Source: Bacilli bacterium (lineage in GTDB: Bacteria > Bacillota_I > Bacilli_A > RF39 > UBA660). Taken from it: a stretch of DNA of 41,775 nucleotides. The notes under the pieces were generated by a model, which was not told the origin of the DNA, made no database searches, and saw nothing but the letters and a program-made list of their open reading frames with translations. Numbering within the stretch: the stretch's first letter is position 1; each line of letters opens with the position of its first letter. Made by a program: the position numbers and the translations under genes. Shown here one piece after another: positions 29,854 through 38,041 of this stretch. The DNA is taken from contig JAGHJJ010000025.1 of the NCBI GenBank assembly GCA_017886705.1, forward strand, positions 1 through 41,775, in the 5' to 3' direction.

Positions 29854-30423
29854 TCACCTATTCTTACGATTATAGCGATTCATTAAAGACAAAAAGTCCA
29901 TAGAAAAATAATCATCTATAACATTTACTAAGTCTGAAAATAATTCATTTAAAATGACATTTTCTTCTTTAGAAAATCTTCCTAATACATAATCTTTAGT
30001 TTCACGATTTTTATCATTAGAAATTCCTATCTTTAACCTCTTATATTCTTGAGTATGGATACATGCTTCAATATTTCTAAGACCGTTATGTCCACCACAA
30101 GAACCTTTATCTTTTAATTTAAAATTACCAACATTCAAATCTAAATCATCAGAAATAATCAATATATCTGACGTATCTAACTTAAAAAATTGAACAAACT
30201 GACTAACAACTGTTCCTGATAAATTCATATACGATTGTGGTTTTAAAAACAAAACTTTCTCACCATGGATATTAGTCTCAAAATAAAGTCCTTGAAACTT
30301 ACTTTTCCAGCTTGGAATAATATTCTTTTTAGATAAATAAAAATCAATAAAAGAAAAGCCAATATTATGTCTCGTACTCGAGTACTCTTTACCTGGATTA
30401 CCAAGACCAACGATTAATTTCAC
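29854..30423 (-). CDS. pth: Peptidyl-tRNA hydrolase
   Basis: 'MKLIVGLGNPGKEYSSTRHNIGFSFID', 'FLKPQSYMNLSG', 'DDLDLNVGNFKLKDKGSCGGHNGLRNIE'. Confidence 0.97.
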   Translation of the reverse strand: MKLIVGLGNPGKEYSSTRHNIGFSFIDFYLSKKNIIPSWKSKFQGLYFETNIHGEKVLFLKPQSYMNLSGTVVSQFVQFFKLDTSDILIISDDLDLNVGNFKLKDKGSCGGHNGLRNIEACIHTQEYKRLKIGISNDKNRETKDYVLGRFSKEENVILNELFSDLVNVIDDYFSMDFLSLMNRYNRKNR

Positions 30424-30461
30424 ACAATCACCTCTTAATAATTACTTTAATCTAAAATCTA

Positions 30462-30483
30462 AATTATTTCCCGGGAAATAATT
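30462..30483. promoter_or_regulatory. Noc-box-like palindrome, copy 1
   Basis: AATTATTTCCCGGGAAATAATT, perfect 22-bp palindrome containing the B. subtilis Noc site ATTTCCCGGGAAAT (30466-30479). Confidence 0.7.
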
Positions 30484-31324
30484 ATTTCTTATTTTCATGA
30501 TATTCTTTATAAATGATAGACTTAGCAACTCCTCTTTCTCTAGCAACTGTCTTAATCGCATCTTTTTCAGACATTCCATCATCCAAATAAAGTTGTACAT
30601 GTTCCAAAACAGACATACTAGAATAATCTATTTTCTCATGATTACCATCTACAATTAAAACGAATTCTCCTCTTAATTCAGAAACAATTGGAATTAGTTC
30701 CTGTATTGTACCACGACAAATCTCTTCATGCAACTTTGAAATTTCTCTATGAATACTAATATTACGATTACCAAAAACTTCTAACATATACCCTAAAGTT
30801 TTTTCAATACGATGTGGTGCTTCATAAAAAATCAACGTATAAGGTAACTTACTTAAGCTCATAAGTTCTGCTTTAATCTTAGATTCTTTCGTTTGCAAAA
30901 ACCCATAAAATAAGAATGGTGATGGAGAAATTCCAGAAGAAGTTAAAGCAGGAACGAATGCTGTAGCGCCTGGAAGAGCAATAACATTAAAATGATGTTC
31001 AATAACAGCCTTAGAAACAACATAGCCAGGATCACTTACAACAGGAGAACCCTGATCGGTAATTAGACCTATATTTTTTCCACTAGCCAATTCAGAAATA
31101 ACATATTCTTTTATTTTATCTTCATTATACTCATGACAGCTAACAAGTTTTTTCTTAATATGAAAATGATTAAGTAACTTACTACTTTCTCTAGTATCTT
31201 CACATAAAATTAAATCAACCATCTCTAACGTCTTTAGTGCTCTTACAGTAATATCATCCAAATTCCCAATTGGAGTAGGAATTAAATATAAACTAGCACT
31301 ACCATCATAACTACTCTGTCTCAC
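30482..31324 (-). CDS. rsmI: 16S rRNA (cytidine1402-2'-O)-methyltransferase RsmI
   Basis: 'LYLIPTPIGNLDDITVRALKTLEMVDLILCEDTRESSKLLNHF', 'LITDQGSPVVSDPGYVV', 'YEAPHRI'. Confidence 0.96.
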   Translation of the reverse strand: MRQSSYDGSASLYLIPTPIGNLDDITVRALKTLEMVDLILCEDTRESSKLLNHFHIKKKLVSCHEYNEDKIKEYVISELASGKNIGLITDQGSPVVSDPGYVVSKAVIEHHFNVIALPGATAFVPALTSSGISPSPFLFYGFLQTKESKIKAELMSLSKLPYTLIFYEAPHRIEKTLGYMLEVFGNRNISIHREISKLHEEICRGTIQELIPIVSELRGEFVLIVDGNHEKIDYSSMSVLEHVQLYLDDGMSEKDAIKTVARERGVAKSIIYKEYHENKK

Positions 31325-32054
31325 TAGACTTCACCTCTACTAAAAAATGCTCATACTCTGAAGAATAACTACCATCATCCATTTTCATAATAAAAGGAGA
31401 CTCAACTTTTAATCCAAGTTTACCATGTTTAATTCCTTCTATTAAAACTAACGTAGATGGCTTATGTACAAACTCATAAACAAAACGAATTCTTTTAGGT
31501 TCAATATGATACTTTCTAAATAAATCAAAAATTTCAAGTAACCTTTCTGTCCGATGTACCATAGCAAAAGTCCCGTTATTTTTAAGTAATTTACTAGCAA
31601 CCATCACTACTTCTTCTAAAGATATTTTAACTTCATGTCTAGCAATCGTCTTTTCAACACTTTCATTAAAATAATTCTTATCATTAACTTTAAAATATGG
31701 AGGATTACAAGTAATAACATCATATTTTTCTATTGTATCACTAGAAACATAATCCTTCATATCAGAACAGATAATAGATATTTGATTATTTAATTGATTA
31801 TAAAAAACTGATTTTGAAGCCAAATCTGATAGTTTAGGTTGAATCTCTACTCCTGTAATTTTTTTATTTGTACGAAGAGATAAAATCAATGGAATAACAC
31901 CATTACCAGTACCTAAATCTAATATTTCTTTATCACGTAAACGTATTGTTACAAAATTAGCAAGCATAACACTATCTAAAGAAAAAGAAAAAAAATCAGT
32001 ATTTTGATAAATTTTTCGATTAGGATAACCTAAAATATCATTCAGAACTTCCAT
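31311..32054 (-). CDS. tRNA1(Val) adenine N6-methyltransferase-like (YabB/TrmN6)
   Basis: 'ILDLGTGNGVIPLILSLRTNKKITGVEIQ', 'YDVITCNPPYFK'; between rsmI and ricT. Confidence 0.9.
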   Translation of the reverse strand: MEVLNDILGYPNRKIYQNTDFFSFSLDSVMLANFVTIRLRDKEILDLGTGNGVIPLILSLRTNKKITGVEIQPKLSDLASKSVFYNQLNNQISIICSDMKDYVSSDTIEKYDVITCNPPYFKVNDKNYFNESVEKTIARHEVKISLEEVVMVASKLLKNNGTFAMVHRTERLLEIFDLFRKYHIEPKRIRFVYEFVHKPSTLVLIEGIKHGKLGLKVESPFIMKMDDGSYSSEYEHFLVEVKSSETE

Positions 32055-32841
32055 GGTAATCTTCCTTTTTTATATCAACAAAACCTTTCTCTTTTAAATC
32101 AACTTGAAAGGAGCCTTTGAAAACATCTATAGAAGAAACCTTACCAGTACCAGAACTAGTTTCAACTATAGTCCCAATCTTAGGATAACCCTTTTTTAAT
32201 TCTGTATAAAGATCATTCTCATAGCCTAAACAACATAAAAGGCGACCACAAATACCATTAATCTTAGAAGGATTTAAAGCAAGAAATTGATTTTTAGCCA
32301 TATTAATAGATACACTATTAAAATCTGTTAAAAAGGTATGACAACATAAAAACAATCCACAAGGACCAAGACCACCAACTTTTTTAGCTTTATCACGAAC
32401 ACCTATCTGCCTTAATTCAATTCTAGTCTTATATTTTTGTGCAAGTTTTTTAGCTAATTCTCTAAAATCAACACGATTATCAGCAACAAAAGAAAAAATC
32501 AACTGACTTTTATCAAAAGTATAAAAACAATCTACAAAATTCATATCTAACCCTAATTCTTTACTATACTTTTTAGCTATATCCAAAGCCTTAACAGATT
32601 TCTCATTATTATCATTAATTTGCTTCAAATCTTCTGGTGTTGCTACTCTAATAACAGAATACAAATCAGTTGGTAAATTATCCTCAGATTCAAGATAAGG
32701 TGCCCTCTTCACAACTGCTGAATCTATTCCTGATTCTCCCTTAATTATAACAACATCACTTAATTTACACTCTATATTATTTACATCAGCATATAAAAAA
32801 GATTTACTAATAGGTAACATAATTCCAATTACATTTTTCAT
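32038..32841 (-). CDS. ricT: PSP1 domain protein RicT (YaaT)
   Basis: 'RIELRQIGVRDKAKKVGGLGPCGLFLCCHTFL', 'INGICGRLLCCLGYE' cysteine motifs. Confidence 0.93.
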   Translation of the reverse strand: MKNVIGIMLPISKSFLYADVNNIECKLSDVVIIKGESGIDSAVVKRAPYLESEDNLPTDLYSVIRVATPEDLKQINDNNEKSVKALDIAKKYSKELGLDMNFVDCFYTFDKSQLIFSFVADNRVDFRELAKKLAQKYKTRIELRQIGVRDKAKKVGGLGPCGLFLCCHTFLTDFNSVSINMAKNQFLALNPSKINGICGRLLCCLGYENDLYTELKKGYPKIGTIVETSSGTGKVSSIDVFKGSFQVDLKEKGFVDIKKEDYHGSSE

Positions 32842-33681
32842 CTATTTCACCTCCACAAAACGGGAAAAGATGGAATCTAACCATAATTTATAATTAATAT
32901 TATACACCAATTTAGGAATTTCCTCCTCAATTATTGTAATATAAGATAAGATTTTATCTCTATGAGTATCACTTAAAAAAGAAAGTTGATCATTTTCCTG
33001 TCCTGACAAAAACTGAATAAATATTTTCTCAACAATATCAAAAACTTCTTTTGCAACAGTTTTATCAGGCATAATACTATCTAAAATTTCCTTATAATGA
33101 ACAAATAAATCATCGCCTGAAATTAAATAACGAATAAATCGAATAACTGTATCATCAATAGAAGAAATTTCAGTAGAATCAACTAAAGATAGAACCTGAC
33201 ATCTAGATAAAATAGTATCTAAGACTTGATATCTATTTTTAGTTAGTAAAATAGCAATAATTCCTTCTTCTGGTTCCTCTAAAAACTTTAAAATAGTATT
33301 AGCAGAAGATGGATTAAGTTTTTCAGCTTCTCGAATAATATATACCCTTCTATGCCCAATCAAGGAATAATTTTGATACTCTTCTTTCAAACTTAAAAGC
33401 TGTTTTTTCTTAATCTGCATACCATCTGCTTCGATAATCTCTAAATCTGGAAAAATTCCTTCATCAATTAATTGACAAGTATTACATCTATTACAGTTCA
33501 AACCATCTATATTAGAAACTGGATGAGGACATAATATCATTTTTACAAACAGCAAAACAAAGGGATAATCTAAAGAAACATCCCCTAATTCAATTAGATA
33601 AGAATGAGATAACTTATCCGTTTTTATAATAGTCTCAATATAATTAACAAATCTCTGTTGTATATAAGTTAAATCATTCAT
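32842..33681 (-). CDS. holB: DNA polymerase III delta' subunit HolB
   Basis: 'CNRCNTCQLI...PDLEII', 'VYIIREAEKLNPSSANTILKFLEEPEEGIIAILLT'. Confidence 0.92.
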   Translation of the reverse strand: MNDLTYIQQRFVNYIETIIKTDKLSHSYLIELGDVSLDYPFVLLFVKMILCPHPVSNIDGLNCNRCNTCQLIDEGIFPDLEIIEADGMQIKKKQLLSLKEEYQNYSLIGHRRVYIIREAEKLNPSSANTILKFLEEPEEGIIAILLTKNRYQVLDTILSRCQVLSLVDSTEISSIDDTVIRFIRYLISGDDLFVHYKEILDSIMPDKTVAKEVFDIVEKIFIQFLSGQENDQLSFLSDTHRDKILSYITIIEEEIPKLVYNINYKLWLDSIFSRFVEVK

Positions 33682-33692
33682 ATCATCACCAC

Positions 33693-33878
33693 TTATAAAA
33701 ATAAAATTCGAAATAATACTAAAGCAAATAAAGCAGGAGTTCCAAGAAAAGTAATAGATAATAACGTAATAATGTTGATAGGTAATATCATATTAAAATT
33801 AACTGCAATCAAATTATAACCATATAAAATAAAACCACTAATAATAATTTTTTTAAAGCATTCAACTATTTTTTTCAT
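33693..33878 (-). CDS. BofA-like pro-sigma-K processing inhibitor family protein
   Basis: 61 aa, two TM; 'NMILPINIITLLSITFLGTPALFALVLFRILF' matches the BofA C-terminal pattern; adjacent to recR as in Bacillus. Confidence 0.75.
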   Translation of the reverse strand: MKKIVECFKKIIISGFILYGYNLIAVNFNMILPINIITLLSITFLGTPALFALVLFRILFL

Positions 33879-33918
33879 ATTGTATCACCTTGATAAAAAA
33901 TATGAAAAAAACCATGAT

Positions 33919-34515
33919 TTATTCTATTTCTTTTCTATCATTTAAAGCTCTTTCTAAAGTTAGACTATCAACATATTCCATATCAGCTCCCATGGGAACA
34001 CCACTAGCAAGTCTAGTAACAACAACACCCAGACCATCCAATACTCGCTTAATATAAAGCGCTGTAGTCTCACCTTCAATACTTGGACGAAAAGCAAAAA
34101 TCACTTCTTTAAAATTTTCATTTTTTATTCTATCAATTAGCTTATCTAATCCAATATCTTCCGGATTAACACCATCTAAAGGAGAAATTAATCCATCCAG
34201 AACATGATACATTCCATGAAACATACCCAATCGTTCAAATAAGAATACATTTTTTGTATCTTCAACTACACATAAAGTCTCTCTATCTCTAGTTGAATCA
34301 GAGCAAACAATACATTTATCAGAGTCAGTAAACGTATTACAAATAGGACAAGGATGAATTTTTTCTTTTACAGAAACAATACTATCTGAGAAAAAAGATA
34401 CTTGTTCATCCTCAAGTCCTAAAACAGAAAAAGCTAAACGTTCAGCAGTTTTTTCCCCTATTCCAGGTAAAAACTTAAATGATTCAATTAAATTTCTAAT
34501 ACTATCTGGATACAT
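33919..34515 (-). CDS. recR: Recombination protein RecR
   Basis: 'LIESFKFLPGIGEKTAERLAF', zinc finger 'CPICNTFTDSDKCIVC', Toprim. Confidence 0.97.
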   Translation of the reverse strand: MYPDSIRNLIESFKFLPGIGEKTAERLAFSVLGLEDEQVSFFSDSIVSVKEKIHPCPICNTFTDSDKCIVCSDSTRDRETLCVVEDTKNVFLFERLGMFHGMYHVLDGLISPLDGVNPEDIGLDKLIDRIKNENFKEVIFAFRPSIEGETTALYIKRVLDGLGVVVTRLASGVPMGADMEYVDSLTLERALNDRKEIE

Positions 34516-34523
34516 ATTACCTA

Positions 34524-34820
34524 CTAAAACAATCCAGGAATATTACCAAATTTTCCCATCTTTTTCTCTGTTGTTTCGTCAACCTTTTTAAATGCTTCAT
34601 TAATTGCTACTAAAAACATATCCTCTAACATTTCTAAATCATCAGCATCTAAAGAATTAGACTTATCAATTTCTACCTTTACAACTTCTTTATTACCTTT
34701 AACAGTTACTTTAACAAGAGAACTTTCTCCAATGAATTCCATAGAATCAATTTCTTCTTTAGCACTCATCATATCTTTTTGTAGTTTTTGAGCTTGTTTT
34801 AACATAGCTTGCATATTCAT
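34524..34820 (-). CDS. ebfC: YbaB/EbfC family nucleoid-associated protein
   Basis: 'MQAMLKQAQKLQKDMMSAKEEI...VTVKGNKEVVKVEID...EEMLFLVAINEAFKK...' pattern; between dnaX and recR. Confidence 0.95.
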   Translation of the reverse strand: MNMQAMLKQAQKLQKDMMSAKEEIDSMEFIGESSLVKVTVKGNKEVVKVEIDKSNSLDADDLEMLEDMFLVAINEAFKKVDETTEKKMGKFGNIPGLF

Positions 34821-34832
34821 TAAACATTCCTC

Positions 34833-36587
34833 CTAATCAATTTCTACAATATCGCCAAATAACATACTGGCATCACTAGATATTATATCATCTGTTTCTT
34901 CTTTTTTAAACACTTTTTCTGGCTCCTCTAAAACTTCATAATGATTTCCTTCTTTTAAATGCTGAATATACTCTTTCTTTAATTTATCCCATTCTAAGTC
35001 AGATATAATAGCAAACTTCTTAGAAGAGTGAGTAATATCCGAATACACCTCTTCCATTTGTTCTAAATGTAATAAATTCTGCTGTACTATAGATTCATAT
35101 TCGTAACTTAGAACAATTATATCATCGCTAGCAACACGAAATTTAGAATTTAATAATTCACAAACAAGATAACCTATTTTCTGATCAAAAGTATAGTCAT
35201 TTAATAACTTTAAATTATCAATTTCATGATTTAAAACTTGTTTATTAGCCAAAGCAAAAGCATTATTAATTCGAACTTTTATAATATCATCTATATTCAA
35301 AATATCACCGGTATTAAAATTATCAACAACTTTTTTATCCACAGTAGATAAATCATCTTGAGAAATAGCATCATCATTAGAATTAGTAAGAATATCCTCA
35401 TTTTTCATCTTAAATTCAACAGACTCAACATTTTCATACTTATCATCATTGACAACATTATTATGACCTGCATTATCATTACTATTTTTTTCAACAAGCG
35501 TATTCTTAATTGAACTTACCTTATTATCCACAGATTTTGTGGAATTAGAATCAGAAATATCAGACATAAAATTCAACAATAATATTTCTATATAAATTTT
35601 AGGATTACCACTCTTTTTAATATCGAACATTTTTTCGTTTATGCTAGTAATTAATTTTTCCACAAGTAAAACAGAATAATTAATACTATTTTGTTCTACA
35701 TAATAATCAATCAATAAATCACGTAAATAATACATAAATTGCGACAGAATTTGAATAAGATTTTTTCCACTATTATTAAAAGAATTAATTTGATTCAACA
35801 CCTCTTTATAATTAGCGGTAAATACAAAATCACATAATGTTTTTAAATCTTTTTTCGTAATCAAGCCATTTAATTCAATATAGATATCCATGGTAATTAA
35901 ATCACTAGTATAAGAACTAAGTTTATCCAAAATTCCCAAAGAATCACGCATTCCACCATCAGATGAGATAGCAATTTCCCTTAAAACATCATCTTCAATT
36001 AAAATATTTTCTTGATTACAAACGTATTTTAATCTTTCCACAATCATATCTGTAGAAATACGTTCGAAAGAAAAGCATTGACAACGAGAAATAATAGTCT
36101 CAGGAACTTTTTGAGGATCAGTAGTTGCTAAAATAAAGATAGCGTGTTCTGGCGGTTCTTCCAACGTCTTTAATAACGCATTAAATGCACCAATAGATAA
36201 CATATGAACCTCATCAATAATATAAACTTTATATTTTAATTCACCTGGTACAAGATTAATCTTATTACGTAATTCACGAATCTCATCTACACCATTATTA
36301 GAAGCAGCATCAATCTCTAAAATATCAACACATTCTTTTTCACTAGCAATTAAACAATTTTTACATTTTCCACAAGGATTACCATCAACTGGCTCTAAAC
36401 AATTAACTGCTTTAGCAAAAATTTTAGATAAAGAGGTTTTTCCAGTTCCTCTAGATCCAAAAAACATATACGCATGACAAAATTTATGCTGTGAAATAGA
36501 GTTTTTTAAAACCTTAACCACTGTAGTTTGACCTACAACATCATCAAAAGTTTGAGGCCTATATTTTCTATATAAAGCTTGATACAT
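34833..36587 (-). CDS. dnaX: DNA polymerase III subunits gamma/tau
   Basis: 'YQALYRKYRPQTFDDVVGQ', 'AYMFFGSRGTGKTSLSKIFAKAVNC', zinc CX8CX2CX, 'YIIDEVHMLSIGAFNALLKTLEEPPEH'. Confidence 0.97.
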   Translation of the reverse strand: MYQALYRKYRPQTFDDVVGQTTVVKVLKNSISQHKFCHAYMFFGSRGTGKTSLSKIFAKAVNCLEPVDGNPCGKCKNCLIASEKECVDILEIDAASNNGVDEIRELRNKINLVPGELKYKVYIIDEVHMLSIGAFNALLKTLEEPPEHAIFILATTDPQKVPETIISRCQCFSFERISTDMIVERLKYVCNQENILIEDDVLREIAISSDGGMRDSLGILDKLSSYTSDLITMDIYIELNGLITKKDLKTLCDFVFTANYKEVLNQINSFNNSGKNLIQILSQFMYYLRDLLIDYYVEQNSINYSVLLVEKLITSINEKMFDIKKSGNPKIYIEILLLNFMSDISDSNSTKSVDNKVSSIKNTLVEKNSNDNAGHNNVVNDDKYENVESVEFKMKNEDILTNSNDDAISQDDLSTVDKKVVDNFNTGDILNIDDIIKVRINNAFALANKQVLNHEIDNLKLLNDYTFDQKIGYLVCELLNSKFRVASDDIIVLSYEYESIVQQNLLHLEQMEEVYSDITHSSKKFAIISDLEWDKLKKEYIQHLKEGNHYEVLEEPEKVFKKEETDDIISSDASMLFGDIVEID

Positions 36588-36641
36588 AAACGCACCTCCA
36601 AATAAACAAAAATATTATACCATAAAAAAAAGAGAACAAAC

Positions 36642-37091
36642 CTACTTATTTCTCTTCTTTGCAAAAAATTTTTTCATTAATACAGATACTTTTTCCACAG
36701 CTAAATCATTAGAAATTAAAACACGGGAATTATTTTTATCTTTATTTAATATTTGTTTAACAATTTCATAATTAGTAGTATCAGAATTTGATAATCCACA
36801 ATAAATGTGATTAACTCTCGCCTGTTTTAATAAACTAGCACACATAGGGCAAGGTTCTAGAGTAACATAAACATCGCAGCCTTCTAATCTCCAATTATTT
36901 AATTTCTTAGAAGCTTTTTCCACAGCTAAAACTTCTGCATGTTTGCTAGCACAACACAATTTTTCTTTCTTATTATAAGCTTTAGAGATAACCCTATCAT
37001 CGCGTACAATAACACATCCAACAGGAACTTCATCAATTAAAAAAGCTTTTTGTGCTTCTTTTATTGCTAAATCCATAAATTTTTTATTCAT
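36642..37091 (-). CDS. tadA: tRNA-specific adenosine deaminase TadA
   Basis: 'DEVPVGCVIVRDDRVI', 'KHAEVLAVEKA', 'CDVYVTLEPCPMCASLLKQARVNHIYCG'. Confidence 0.95.
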   Translation of the reverse strand: MNKKFMDLAIKEAQKAFLIDEVPVGCVIVRDDRVISKAYNKKEKLCCASKHAEVLAVEKASKKLNNWRLEGCDVYVTLEPCPMCASLLKQARVNHIYCGLSNSDTTNYEIVKQILNKDKNNSRVLISNDLAVEKVSVLMKKFFAKKRNK

Positions 37092-37111
37092 AAAATCACC
37101 TAAAAATAAAA

Positions 37112-37182
37112 GTGCACATAAAAGTTGACTATTAAGGCTGCTACCTCCCGGTCCTGACCTGGTTCTAGTACTTTTATTGCAC
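37112..37182 (-). ncRNA. ffs: Small SRP RNA (4.5S-like)
   Basis: Minus-strand GTGCAATAAAAG...CCAGGTCAGGACCGGGAGGTAGCAGCC...CTTTTATGTGCAC; conserved domain IV and closing stem; position between tadA and gyrA; ends approximate. Confidence 0.93.
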
Positions 37183-37240
37183 TATAGATATTTTAATATA
37201 AACAATGTTATTTGTAAACAGTTTTTTGATTTCATTAATA

Positions 37241-37256
37241 TGTTCCACGTGGAACA
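37241..37256. promoter_or_regulatory. parS-like site 1
   Basis: TGTTCCACGTGGAACA, perfect palindrome. Confidence 0.85.
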
Positions 37257-37351
37257 TTACATATAATTTAGTAATATACAATAAAGCAAAAATAAATTTG
37301 AGCAAAAGCAAATAATTAATATACAAACATCCTAACTAAAGAAAAAGATAA

Positions 37352-37367
37352 TGTTTCACGTGAAACA
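37352..37367. promoter_or_regulatory. parS site 2 (consensus)
   Basis: TGTTTCACGTGAAACA, identical to the canonical parS palindrome. Confidence 0.93.
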
Positions 37368-37433
37368 TTACAAATAATCTTACCTAAATAAAAAACACAA
37401 TAATTTAAAAGAAACAAGTATATTAACTAACTA

Positions 37434-37449
37434 TGTTTCACGCGGAACA
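37434..37449. promoter_or_regulatory. parS-like site 3 (imperfect)
   Basis: TGTTTCACGCGGAACA. Confidence 0.75.
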
Positions 37450-37609
37450 TAAAATATTAAATATAAAATCATCATAAAAAAGATCTAACCAAGAAATTAC
37501 AATTATAATAAGATTCAAAATAAATCATTTGATTATTCTATCAAAGAATATAAAAATATTTTTAAATATACAATCAACAAAATCATATTAAAATTAAAAT
37601 GATATATAG

Positions 37610-37625
37610 TGTTCCACGTGGAACA
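37610..37625. promoter_or_regulatory. parS-like site 4
   Basis: TGTTCCACGTGGAACA, identical to site 1. Confidence 0.85.
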
Positions 37626-37762
37626 TTATATTTTATACGTAAAATAAACAATAAATATAATAAAAAAACAAAATTTATTAAAAAAATTCAAACTAAGAAA
37701 CAACACGAAAGAAAATATATTACCATATAAACATTAAGAACAATTACTTTTAAAAAATATTA

Positions 37763-37778
37763 AGTTTCACGTAAAACA
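37763..37778. promoter_or_regulatory. Degenerate parS-like site 5
   Basis: AGTTTCACGTAAAACA, two differences from TGTTTCACGTGAAACA. Confidence 0.5.
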
Positions 37779-37810
37779 TATAAATTATTATTTAGAAAAC
37801 AAAATTAATT

Positions 37811-37819
37811 TTATCCACA
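37811..37819 (+). promoter_or_regulatory. Putative DnaA box
   Basis: TTATCCACA in intergenic DNA. Confidence 0.5.
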
Positions 37820-37865
37820 ATACGAATAAAAACAAAAATAATAATAATTTGTTTTTATTCGTATT
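37819..37865. repeat. Long perfect inverted repeat (18-bp arms, 11-nt spacer)
   Basis: AATACGAATAAAAACAAA - AATAATAATAA - TTTGTTTTTATTCGTATT. Confidence 0.85.
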
Positions 37866-37873
37866 TTACATTT

Positions 37874-37895
37874 AATTATTTCCCGGGAAATAATT
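37874..37895. promoter_or_regulatory. Noc-box-like palindrome, copy 2
   Basis: AATTATTTCCCGGGAAATAATT, identical over 22 bp to the copy at 30462-30483. Confidence 0.75.
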
Positions 37896-37995
37896 TCCCA
37901 AATAATTTAGAGATATATTTTTCCACAGTTAAAACGCAAAAGATGAAATTATGATAAATGAAAACATAGATAAATCAGCAGTTTATTAACGCAAA

Positions 37996-38025
37996 TAAAA
38001 AACGAGAAGTAAATCATCTCGTTTT
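37996..38025 (-). terminator. Rho-independent terminator of gyrA
   Basis: AAAACGAGA...TCTCGTTTT hairpin then T tract on the minus strand. Confidence 0.75.
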
Positions 38026-38041
38026 ACTACTAAAAATAATT

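Noticed and set aside
34833-36587. Programmed frameshift in dnaX
   Set aside because: No convincing slippery A-run plus structure was found in frame with the E. coli-type position; the ORF reads through as a full-length tau-like product.
37192-37995. The non-coding region itself as the main oriC
   Set aside because: gyrB-gyrA order suggests dnaA/dnaN lie beyond the right edge, the more usual origin site; reported only as DnaA-box enrichment.
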